A stretch of 64,000 nt of DNA from Nicotiana tabacum (taxonomy: Eukaryota; Streptophyta; Magnoliopsida; Solanales; Solanaceae): contig NC_134089.1 of NCBI RefSeq assembly GCF_000715075.1, forward strand, positions 65,516,697-65,580,696. Reading direction: 5' to 3'. Each line of letters starts with the position of its first letter. Position 1 is the stretch's first letter. Positions 54,950-64,000 of the stretch are shown piece after piece. The position numbers and the translations under genes are program-made. Below the pieces are notes generated by a model. It worked only from the letters and a program-made list of their open reading frames with translations, did not search any database and had not been told where the DNA came from.

Positions 54950-55260
54950 ACGGTAGTCCCCGAGTCGTTGAGGGTTTCTTGACTCGGGAGCCATTATTTG
55001 CAAACTTTGTTATTGCCTCCTCGAGGGCTTATGATTTTGGAGATCCCGATCGTGGGGTCGTGCGTTTTTTGAGATTTTGATGCCAGTCCCCGAGTATTCG
55101 GGGTAGTTTTGGCATTGGAGATGTTTCGCGATTTTCATGTTGCCTCATCTTAGGGCTTATGATTTTGGAGTCCCGACCTAGAGGTCATTCAGGTGTTGAA
55201 TTGTTGATGCTAGTCCCCGAGTGTTTGGGACGTTTTTGGCGGAGAAGTCATTTTTGCAGA
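54950..55260. repeat. CAGTCCCCGAGT tandem units
   Basis: Two full units and a partial third of about 125-135 bases, each starting (A/T)AGTCCCCGAGT and containing GAGGGCTTATGATTTTGGAG or TTAGGGCTTATGATTTTGG with a TCCCGA...GGTC stretch. Confidence 0.75.
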
Positions 55261-55880
55261 GGTGTCGAGATTTCTTTGGAGTGTGAGATACTTTGATAAA
55301 AGATATTCTTCAATTGTTTGGTACAAGTGTACATGTTTTTGTTGTCGTGGGACAGGCTATACAGGCACGGTTCGTTTGACCGTTAGGCCCGGTACATCAT
55401 TTTCCTATTGGGACCCCATTTGGCGTTCCTCGGCTTTCCCGAGCGGATAGACTTCCGGGGGGATGGCCCCCAGTGTTCGAGGTTGATCATAAAAGGAGCC
55501 TTGAACACTTGTTGGAACTTCCTAAGGTAGAATATGGATGTTGCCTCGTTAAAAACCTTGCCGATAAAACCCTTCTCGGAATGAAACCCGGTCGAAATAA
55601 AAAAGTGCAATGGATGCTTTAAAACCTTAAGGTCTTTGAGCTGGGCCAGCACTTTGACTGCTTCAGTCGGGCACCTGCATAAGGTTCAGGATGAAATATA
55701 ATATAAAATAAAAAGGAGGTGGTTATACCTTAGTGGCGATGGTGCTTTTGAACTTTGGAGGTGGTCACGCAGCTGCTATTTTTTCGTCGATTTATCTCTT
55801 AGTCCCTCTACTGGAGGGTACTTTGGCGTTTCAGCTAGTGGTGGTCGTCTTAAAAGATCACGTGGATGACATGTTGCGGC
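55261..55880 (-). other. Non-coding stretch downstream of gag
   Basis: Reading on the minus strand from the gag end, no protease DSG/DPG motif or RT box is seen. The text is mostly stop-rich. GGAGGTGGTTATACCTTAGTGG near 55714 ends a short AT-rich stretch. This is where protease would start in an autonomous element. Confidence 0.55.
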
Positions 55881-57443
55881 TCGTCTGCTTTGTTCTTTTT
55901 GGTTGTTTCCCTTTGGTTTTTGATTTGGTCGCTTAGGAATTCCTAAAGATGGCCATTGTCGAGTAACCGGGCCATTTCCTCCTGGAGTTGCTAGCAATCT
56001 TCGGTCTTGTGTCTATGCATGTTGTGAAACTTGCATACTAGATTATAGTTCCTTTGTGAAGGATCCAATTGTACATACCTGGGCCATCTGGCGTCTCTGA
56101 TTTTGCTGATGGCGAACACGATGTCTGACACATCGACATTGAAATTGTACTCTGATAAGCGAGGTGACTCTATTGGCCCCGCATTCCTATCAAATCTGGC
56201 TCTATTGATGAGTCCCCAAGGATTCTGTGCTCAGTCTATCCTTCGATCGTTGTGAGGTAGGTTGCACCTCGGGGGGTTTCTTTTGTCTTTGGTATATGGT
56301 TGATATCTTTCTTTGTTTGGCTTTGGCTCCTTTGCCAAGAGCCTGCTTAGGTAGACTGAGCCCAAGGGGGCTCCTAGCTGGTCATCTTCGACCTTGATCT
56401 TTGACTGGTATCGGTTGTGGATGTCCGACCAGGTCACAGCTGGATACTCGATCAAATTTTGTTTCAACTATTTTGAAGCCACCGAGCTTAGTTCTTTCAG
56501 ACCTTGAGTGAAAGCCTGCACTGCCCAGTCGTTAGAGACTGGCAGTAGCTCCATCTGTTCCATTGGGAAGCGAGACACGAATTCTCACAACATCTCGTTC
56601 TCCCTTTGCTTGATCTTAAAGACCTCAGATTTCCTAGTCGCTACTTTGATAGCACTGGCATGCGCCTTTATGAAGGAGTCTGCTAGCATGGAGAATGAGT
56701 CTATGGAGTTAGGAGCTAGGTTGTGATACCACATCATGTCCCCCTTCGAGAGTGTTTCCCCGAACTTCTTTCGCAAGACGGACTCGATCTCGTCGTCCTT
56801 TATATTGTTACCTTTCACTGCACAAGTGTAGGTAGTAACGTGTTCATTGGGTCTGAGGTCCCGTTGTACTTTGGGAGTTTTGTCATTCTGAACTTCTTTG
56901 GAATGGATTTCAAGACCGGGGGTGCCCCGGAATTTGGTCGACCCTGGAGTTGTAGGTCTTGACCTTCTTATCATTGGCTTCTATCATTTTCTCTCCCAAT
57001 TCGATCCTTTTGTTGAGGTCCTCGAGCATTTTTACGATGACAGGATCGATCATTGACCCATTATTGCTTGATCTCTCCTGTACATATTCGGCTGGGGGAG
57101 CTGTCCCCGGTGTTATCGCGCTGGGAGTTTTTTTGTGACTTTGTAGTTGAGCAATAGCTAGCTGTTGTACCTGCAACATTTCAAAAATAACATGAAGGCT
57201 AACCTCACGTTCTTCCCTAGTTGGGGTTTTCTAAGCTTCTTGTGGATCTCCTTGATGCACGCTCCTGTCGGTATGCGAGCGTATATCGATGTGTTGGGCG
57301 TCGCGTGAGACCGCGTCTATGGGGACTGGTTCTGGCACATTCCCAGGGTTTTGTGGTAGCACACCAACACCCGGAACATCCACACTGTTCTCTCCGTGGT
57401 CCTCGAGATTGTTGTTTTCACCTCCATTCACTGAGTTGGACAT
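55881..57443 (-). pseudogene. Gag of gag-only Tat-like element
   Basis: ATG at 57443 gives MSNSVNGGENNNLEDHGENS, then a stop at 57231-57233. The second frame has LQVQQLAIAQLQSHKKTPSA and a coiled coil, EDLNKRIELGEKMIEANDKK. After a shift near 56930 the core reads PNEHVTTYTCAVKGNNIKDD, GETLSKGDMMWYHNLAPNSI, SFSMLADSFIKAHASAIKVA and SEVFKIKQRENEMLREF, the Tat gag boxes (DP.EH...Y, G.A..WY..L, F..F...F, Q...E.L..F). The end has a zinc-finger-like CKFHNMHRHKTEDCQQLQEE. At least three stops or shifts break it. Confidence 0.85.
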
Positions 57444-57539
57444 ATTGACCTGAAATCGAAGATCTTGGACAAGAAAAAGCGTGAAATATAACTTGCGTTA
57501 TGTGACGAAATCAGCAAGAAAATAATCACTATTATTTTT

Positions 57540-57561
57540 AGCCCCACGATGGCCGCCAAGC
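57540..57561 (-). other. Primer-binding-site region of gag-only element
   Basis: On the minus strand AGCTTGGCGGCCATCGTGGG directly follows the LTR end TGTAAACA. A TGGCGNNC...TCGTGGGG-type site at this place is typical of Tat/Ogre-like elements; I do not assign the tRNA. Confidence 0.65.
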
Positions 57562-58297
57562 TGTTTACAGTGAAAATGGTAATAATAATTAAATTTGTTG
57601 ATGGGACTCTAAAAATACGTGATCTATTTTATGCTAGTTTGTTAAGCAGTTGATACTAAGTGTATGAGATTTAGAAATGAAATAAAGCTAAGGGGAGAGC
57701 GACAATCAAATCGATATGCCAATTACTTGGGGCATCGGGCTTGTCGATTCTAGGCCTCGAGGTCGATCCCAGGGCTCGGCTACGAGCTATTAAGGGCAAT
57801 CGAGGTAGGGCAAACAGTTATATTAAAATCAATGAAGGCCCTTTATGGCCAATGGTAAGCAATAAATGATGAAAAAATATGAAGATAATAAATGAAAGCA
57901 ACAATATCGAGAGAATGTATTATAGAGCGAATAGAATGTTCTTGTATATTTTGTGTGGAGTAATTGAAGCAACAACAGTTTACAAAATGATAAGGATCCC
58001 TTTTATATAGAAGGGGAATCCCAACATAGTACAAAATTACATTAATGGTAAAGAAACGGAGATGGGACAGCTAGAAGACATCCTGATTAAGAGCCAGGGT
58101 AGTCATGTCTGTCCTAGCCACGTGCCTTGGGAACTCCCCATTTCTACTGCGCCCGAGGTCAATGTTGTCCCAAGATCGGGCCTCAACGAACCTCGAGAGA
58201 GGAGACTCGATCATAACCTTGTAGCCTCAAGACTTTGAGACGGTTCCTTGAGATGCCTCGAGTCGAGAAATTGGGCTCTCTGATTTCACCGTATACA
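57562..58297 (-). repeat. 5' LTR of gag-only element
   Basis: Partner of 47460-48195. On the plus strand it runs from TGTTTACAGTGAAAATGG to ATTTCACCGTATACA, flanked outside by TTAAT. Differences from the 3' LTR are scattered substitutions. Confidence 0.93.
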
Positions 58298-58302
58298 TTA
58301 AT

Positions 58303-58373
58303 CAATTCACCTATGGGGTTAATTCCCTCATACAAGGTTAGAAAAAAGACTTACCTCATCTCAAAGACTACTT
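58303..58373 (-). repeat. Minus-oriented LTR relic, segment 3
   Basis: Continues 46862-47454: CAATTCACCTATGGGGTTAA then TTCCCTCATACAAGGTTAGA matches, in reverse, 60040-60095 of the neighbouring plus-strand LTR. It ends where that LTR begins. Confidence 0.8.
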
Positions 58374-59254
58374 TCCAACAATGACCCGACTAGTCATTTT
58401 TTGCTCTCGCACGTTGTTCAGCGGTTTGAGCCCATGAGTAGCTTCACTTCATGTATCATAACTTCTACGTGTGGTCAGAATTGAATTTCAGGAAGTTCGG
58501 AGTTGATTTGGAAAGAAAAGTTCTAATTTTGGAAGCTTAAAGTTAGAGGAATTAACTAATTTTTGACTTTTTAGTAAACGACCTCAGAATCGGGATTTGA
58601 AGGTTCCAATAAGTTTGTATAATGATTTTAGACTTAGGCGTATGTCCGAACTGGGTTTTGGATGACCCAGGAGCGTTTCGGCGCCTATTTTGGAAATTTG
58701 GCATTTTGGAAGAATTTCATAAATTTGGGTTGAAGTGTATTTTAATGTTATCGATGTTCGATTGGAATTCTGAGCCTGGGAATAGCTCTGTATGGTGATT
58801 CTAGACTTAGGAGCGCGTCCGGATGCGGAATTGGACGTCCGTAGGTCATTTCGGGGTCATTTAGCGAAAATTAAATATTTGAAGGTTTTTAGAAAGTTTG
58901 ACCGGGAGTGGACTTTTTGATAGGGTCAGATTTTGATTCCGGAAGATTGATTAGGTCGTCCTGTGGAATGTGACTTTTATGCAAAATTTTAGGTCAATCG
59001 GACCACGATTTGATAAGTTTCGGTGGCGAATGTAGAAGTTTGAAGTTCTAACGTTCATTAAGCTTGAATTGGGGTGTTATTCATGGTTCTGATGTTGTTT
59101 TATGTGATTTGAGTCCTCGAGCAAGTTCGTGTCATGTTTTGGGTCAGGTTGGTATGATTGGATGGGATCCCGGGGGCCTCGGGTGTTTTTCAGGATGGTA
59201 TCGGATCAAGTTGAGTTATTTTGGAAGTGTTGTTGCAGGTTCAGGCTTTGTCCT

Positions 59255-59525
59255 TCACGAACGCGAAGGGAGTACCACGTTCGTGAAGAAGAAATTTTGG
59301 GGCTGCTGGATTATCCTTCGCAAACGCGATAGGGAGTCGCAAACGCGTAGAAGGATAGGGGTTGGGGGGCCAGAGCCGTTTAGCCTACGCGAACGCAAGG
59401 CTTACCCTGCGAACGCGTAGCAGTGGGGACTGAAGGCTTCGTGAATGTGGCCCTTTGGTCGTGAATGCGTAGAGGAAATTCTGTCAGGCAGCATCTTATC
59501 CTTCGGGATCGCGAAGAAGGGTCGC
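59255..59525 (+). repeat. TTCGCGAACGCG array in U3
   Basis: Motifs TTCACGAACGCGAAGGGAG, ACGTTCGTGAAGAAG, TTCGCAAACGCGATAGGGAG, CGCAAACGCGTAGAAGG, TACGCGAACGCAAGG, TGCGAACGCGTAG, TCGTGAATGCGTAGAGG and ATCGCGAAGAAGG. They end about ten bases before the TATA box. The same layout as the GCGG arrays but with a different core. Confidence 0.85.
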
Positions 59526-59535
59526 TTGGGCAGTG

Positions 59536-59542
59536 TATAAAT
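59536..59542 (+). promoter_or_regulatory. LTR TATA box
   Basis: TATAAAT immediately downstream of the CGCG array, upstream of a leader reading TTTGCAAAAACAGG. Confidence 0.6.
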
Positions 59543-60954
59543 TTGCAAAAACAGGTTTGGCTCATTTCTTCCATGGGAGCCGACCTAGGAGCGATTTTGG
59601 AGCTCCATCTTCATCATCTTTGTCAAGGTAATTGATTCCCACCTATTGCAAGTTAAATACTTGGACTATATATAGATTTTAACAAGGGGTTTCATGGAAA
59701 ATTTGTGAAAATTTGAAGTTTTGGTAGAAAACCTAGAAAATCGGTATTTTTGGAATTTGACCACGAATTTGGGCATGGAATTGAGGATAAATTATATATT
59801 TGAGTTCGTGAGGTTATGGGTAATGTTTATCTTCGAAAATTTTCAGAATCCGGGCACGTGGGCTAGAGGGTTGATTTATCGACTTTTCGAGCAGAGTTGG
59901 GAATTGTTTAAATTGATTAATTATGGGTACTAGAACATGTTTTGATTGGTTTGCACATTGCTTGCATAGTTTTGGACTATCAAGCTTTGGTTTAAGGTGT
60001 AAGAGTGGTGTCGGAGCCGGTTATGGAACTTCGGAGTGATGTAAGTCTCTTTTCAAATCTTGTAAGAGGGAATTAACCCCATAGGTGAATTGATTTAATA
60101 TGTTCTACTATTTGTGGAGGCTACGTACACACGAGGTGATAAGAGTCCGTACGTAGCTACTAATTTTACTTATGTCCCGGTAGTCTAAGAACCAAATCAT
60201 GTTATACTTGCGATGCTTGCACCCTACTTGTTAATTTAATTGCTTAAGTCATATTAATACTTGAAAGGAATCGTAACAATTTAAACTTCATTTATTTGAC
60301 TGTTAATGAGAATTGGTAATTCTTTAAATATTTGTCTGTTTATAAATCTTGAATTGGTTGTTTTAATATATTTTCTCTTCTTGTGGGGCGGGTCGGACGC
60401 CTCGGTAACAGATAGATGCATCTATGGCGTGTGTCGTTTGACCTTCGGTAGTGCACAGTTTAAATATTTTATGTTGGATCCGGCCGTACGACCTCGGCAT
60501 GATTTGCGCATGATAAATCTTTAGAACTAATAAAAATTGATATTGCTTCATTAGCTTGAGATATAAATTGTTAAATGACGAAAATAAATTTCGAAATCTC
60601 CTATTAATAAAAGAATTGTTTACTTACTTCTTGTTATTGCGTTTTCAGCTATTTTATAAAATCCACGCTTAATTATAATGTCGATATTTTACTGTTAGCC
60701 CATATTAAGTGTCAGAGTCAACCCCTCGTCACTACTTCTTTGAGGTTAGACTAGATACTTACTAGGTACGCGTTGATTTACGTACTCATACTACACTTCC
60801 TGCACATTTTGTGCAGGTACATATATGTCTAGTGGTCTTGTGGGTGTAGAGGCATGGCTATTGCGGGGACTTAGGTGAGCTGCATCTCATATTATGAGTC
60901 CATAGCACACAGAGTCTCCATCAGATTATTACACTCTCCTATCTAATTTGTATT

Positions 60955-61679
60955 TGTTTACCTTAAAAATGGTAATTACAATTAGATTTGATTTTGTGGT
61001 TCTAAAAATACGTTATTTATTTTTATGCTAATCGTTAGGCAGTAAGTGCTAAGTATGAGACTAGAAAATAAGATAATAGCTTGAAGGCAGTGTGTCAAGC
61101 AAACCGAGTGGCTGAGAATCGGGGCCTCGAGCTGGCCTAAATGGGCCCTCGAGGTTGAACTAAACGTCAGGCTGTGAACGGCCGATGAAGGACTAACAAT
61201 TCTAAGAACATTAAGAAGAGCTCTTTATGATCAATAATGAGTAATAAATGAAGAACAATTAATGAAACACAATAAATGTAAGCAATAGAATCAAGGGAGA
61301 ATGTGTTTTAGTTAGAGAGCGGAGAATGTTCTTATATACTGAATATTATGTATATCCCTCAAGGAATAACAAGGGTCTCCTTTATATAGGAGGGGAATCC
61401 CAATATAGTACATACGCACTTATTACAAAGAAATGTAGCCTGCACAACTACTTAGCAGTCTGGTACAAACAAGTACTATTCTTGTAGGTGTTGTCAGCTT
61501 TGGCCACATGCCTAGGGAGCTTCCCGCTTATCCATGATAACCATTGATTTTTGCTGCCCGAGGTCAAACATAAAGAACCCTCGAGGTCGAACCTCGAACT
61601 GTCCCCCGGGCCTTCAAGGTGAAGCTATAAAAAGACATAATGATCGTAAAATCGGGCTTTCCGATTTTATCTGTATACA
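60955..61679 (-). mobile_element. 3' LTR of a third Tat-like element
   Basis: The plus strand runs from TGTTTACCTTAAAAATGG to ATTTTATCTGTATACA, related to the LTRs at 47460 and 57562 but clearly diverged. By analogy the element reads on the minus strand and its gag lies beyond the right window edge. It interrupts the plus-strand LTR at 60954. Confidence 0.85.
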
Positions 61680-61896
61680 GATAGTCCTCGCATTTCTTAG
61701 AGTAAAATGATAAGAAATGATCTCGAATTCTTGACCCTTCGATACTTCCATTACGATAGTAGTCATGCCCTACCAAGCGATTGACGTGTCAAAATGAGGT
61801 GCCTAAAGGTCGCGTCTACGCAGCTCTTAAAAGCCTTTGAATTAATTATGGTGGTTGGCTGTCCTTTGGTCCGCTCCAACATGCACGTTAGACATC

Positions 61897-61903
61897 TATA
61901 AAT
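61897..61903 (+). promoter_or_regulatory. TATA box of antisense gene in third element
   Basis: TATAAAT, 126 bases before the ATG at 62029, followed by a C/T-rich leader (CTTCTTCTTCCGCCCC). It has the same layout as 48397 in the gag-only element. Confidence 0.6.
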
Positions 61904-62028
61904 ACTTCTTCTTCCGCCCCTTATTTCCTACGGCATCATCAAGCCCTCAAAAGAGTTCTTCTTACCTCTATCTTATGTTCTCTTCTGAAACGCAATTTTC
62001 ATTTCTCCTCTGAAATCTTCCAACAAGA

Positions 62029-64000
62029 ATGGCAAAAACTTCCACCTCTGTTCCTCAGGAAGATGTGCCTTCTTCTTCCTTGCGCACGTCTAAGGGTAAA
62101 GAAAAAATTCCCCCTCGCGTCGGGGAATGCACACCAGGAGCCTTTGAAACAACCTTCGATTTTAAGACCAAAAAACCTTCTTCGAAGCCGGGACGATACG
62201 AACCTGTGTCCCAATATGTCCATTCAATAGCAGACATTGAAAGGGTAAAGGTTGACTGCCGCTAGGGGGACACAGTGCTTGTGGAGATTCCTTCTCGGGG
62301 GAGGACATAACGACATACAAGGCTGGCTTCCTTAATGTGTATACTTATCCACTTACCCTTGGCCTGATAGAGCCATCCTCGCCTTCAATAGACCTCGTTA
62401 TCCTCAACCTCTACGAACGATATTGAGTGACTCTCGGCCAAATTTATCCTTCGTTCTGGCACTTTGTTCACATGACCAGATATTACATGAACATGATTAA
62501 GGGGATGCCCTTCACTCTCGACCACCTGATCAGGATGTATAGTCCCCAACTCTTCCATGGGGGCATAATTAAGCTCCACTATCGGGCCTCGAGAGCCCTT
62601 TTTGCTTGTACCGACGAGGTTAGGAACGGAGGGTGGATGAGCCATTTTGTCCGAGTTAGGACTTCAGACCTGATTCCAATGGAGAGGATGGTGTTCCCTA
62701 AAAGGTGGAACATGAAACTTAAGTAGATATGTTAATTAAATGTTCTCTTGTTTCTTTTTGGGTACATCTCCCTATGAACTGACTTCCTCCGCTGATGTAG
62801 TCGTCGTAGTGTACCTTAATGCGGTTAAGGACCTCTTGGGCTGGGTCAACCAACTGGATTTGATTTGCCCATATGTTGAGCGCGTGTGGCATGATCTGTC
62901 CCAGGCTCGGTGGGAAGCCAAGGATCATGGTGAGCCTTTACTTTCTACTGAAATTGTATCTCATAAAAGAACTATTGTTGATAGAGTCATCACTCCCTGT
63001 GTTTATATTTTGTATTTGTGCAGGTCTAGGGGACGTCTCCTTGATAAGGGAAGCACCGCTTGGTGAAGTAGATACCCTGAAACCTAACGGAGAGAAGAAA
63101 AGACGAAGGAGGTCGTCGACTCATTCTTCGAAATTCAAGAAAACCGAAGTGGAAGAACCTAAGGTTGATGAAGCAACCTTAACTCCAGAAGTGTTGGGGA
63201 GTACCCGAGTTGAAAGTGAAAGGAAAAATGATTCCTCGAAAGCATCCACGGGGGGAGAAAACTTGACTGTCCCACATACTATAGAGCCGATGGCTTCTAA
63301 ATCGGAACTTGATTTCGTTGTTGTCCTACCTCGGACTGAAGAGGCCTTCGAGGGTGCGTCTGGTGATATCCTTGAATCAATTGATGGCCAAAACTTTCCT
63401 CGAGCTGATGTTCTTTTATTAGGCAGTCTGGGGGAACCTAGTTCTGAAGCTCTCCAAAAACAGGAGACGACCCCGAGTGATCTAATCGTGGTTATTGAAG
63501 TGAGTGATTCCCGGTTGGGATCGACCTTTTCTCTGACGGAGTGTAGGATGCCCAAAATAAAGAGTCTTCCGTCGTGGGGGTGTCCGTCAGAGATAAAAAT
63601 GTGTTTGAGAGCCTTTTTGCTGAGCCTGAGGAAAAACCTAAGCTTGATGCCTTGCTTATTTTTAGTGAGATCGACAGGCTCTGTGAGCAGGTAATCTTTT
63701 CGTAGATTCTGCTTGGGGTCCCGATTTTTGGCTTGCTAACCTCGTTTCTTTCATGGTTTCAGGCCAAGGTGCTTTACAATCAGACCTTCGCCAAGTTTCA
63801 AACCGAGCTGACTCGTTATAAGGGTGAGCACAAGAAGCTCATCTTGGAAGTGGATGAGCTTAGAGCTCTTTCTACCAAGAGGGAGGAGGAACTCTGTGGC
63901 CTTCAGGATTGTTTGAAGGTGGAGTCCCGAGAAAGGACTCATCTTAATAAGCAGGTTATATAGTTCTTGCTTGCTTTTTGACTAAATATTTATCCGACTT
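62029..64000 (+). pseudogene. Antisense PF04195-type gene of third element (multi-exon, runs off window)
   Basis: ATG at 62029 gives MAKTSTSVPQEDVPSSSLRT, then YEPVSQYVHSIADIERVKVD and a TAG. After a shift the domain continues VTLGQIYPSFWHFVHMTRYY, GMPFTLDHLIRMYSPQLFHG and WMSHFVRVRTSDLIPMERMV. The exon 1 donor, CAC/GTAAGT in copy 2, is AAC/TTAAGT here (about 62718), so GT has become TT. Later exons have canonical sites: 62801-62930 (TGTAG/TCG; CATG/GTGAGC), 63024-63690 (TGCAG/GTCTAG; GAGCAG/GTAATC) and 63763-63954 (TTCAG/GCCAAG; AAGCAG/GTTATA). Exon 3 is basic then acidic; exon 4 is a coiled coil (ELTRYKGEHKKLILEVDELR). Function unknown. Confidence 0.72.

Larger units (their letters stand above)
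47460..58297 (-). mobile_element. Gag-only Tat-like element with two antisense genes
   Basis: A 10.84 kb element with direct LTRs (47460-48195 and 57562-58297) and TSD TTAAT (47455-47459 and 58298-58302). On the minus strand it runs 5' LTR, PBS-like site, gag (57443 to about 55900), then no protease, RT, RNase H or integrase, a tandem-repeat region (55300-53830), and two plus-strand (antisense) intron-containing genes of PF04195 type, then a polypurine-like stretch and the 3' LTR. It resembles the TR-GAG class plus the antisense extra ORFs known from Tat-lineage (Retand/Ogre-like) elements. It would depend on another element for pol. Confidence 0.85.
58374..60954 (+). repeat. Plus-strand LTR, interrupted on the right
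   Basis: It starts near TCCAACAATGACCCGACTAG, an eroded form of the TGTNACAATGACCCGACCGGTC start. It contains a TTCGCGAACGCG array (59255-59525), TATAAAT at 59536, the R-region text GTCAACCCCTCGTCACTACT, TCTTTGAGGTTAGACTAGAT and TGCACATTTTGTGCAGG, and is cut at 60954 by the third Tat-like element. It is related to the LARD LTRs and to the minus-oriented relic. Confidence 0.75.

Noticed and set aside
57221..57448. Plus-strand frame opposite the gag start
   Set aside because: The minus strand carries the gag text continuous with the conserved core further on; the plus frame is a shadow.

Overview
The window is plant nuclear DNA, most likely from a Solanaceae-type eudicot. That call is inference from the LTR and gag-pol families I recognise (Tekay/Del-like chromoviruses, Athila/Tat-like Ty3 elements, PF04195-type 'putative gypsy type transposon' genes). 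I found no host gene, rRNA, tRNA or CRISPR array. Essentially all 64 kb can be explained as nested Ty3/gypsy LTR retrotransposons and their non-autonomous relatives, mostly degraded by stop codons and frameshifts.

Layout. (A) 1-4757: 5' end of a minus-strand Tekay-like element (LTR 2400-4757, PBS, gag, protease, start of RT), inserted in older plus-strand LTR fragments (4758-7020). (B) The 5' LTR ending at 7020 belongs to a plus-strand Tekay-like host whose interior resumes at 28585 inside its primer-binding site (gag, protease and RT to 31205). (C) Between them lies a plus-strand Athila/Tat-like element (7024-28584), broken by a minus-strand solo LTR in RNase H (12401-13838) and by a second, minus-strand Athila/Tat-like element in integrase (14863-26216, target duplication CTTAT). 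That inner element has gag-pol, an extra 'plant transposon protein' ORF downstream of integrase, and what looks like a private promoter and intron for it. (D) 31206-36290: another minus-oriented LTR cut by a plus-strand solo LTR (32741-35591). (E) 36861-46856: a complete LARD-like element with 3.06 kb LTRs, about 3.9 kb of non-coding interior and TSD TAACT. (F) 47460-58297: a gag-only Tat-like element (TSD TTAAT) carrying two tandem, intron-containing antisense genes of the PF04195 type. E and F sit in the same minus-oriented LTR relic. (G) 58374-60954: a plus-strand LTR related to that relic, so the two form an inverted repeat. It is cut by (H), a third Tat-like element whose 3' LTR (60955-61679) and antisense gene (from 62029) run off the window.

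The most interesting pattern not explained by element anatomy is a CpG-rich, palindromic repeat array (TGCGGACCGCA, CGCACCTGCGG or TTCGCGAACGCG types). It lies just upstream of a TATA box in at least four unrelated LTR families and again in the internal promoter of the extra ORF. A second is a family of seven short hairpins (6171-6476) with a constant CTTCTCT loop and stems that change in a compensatory way.
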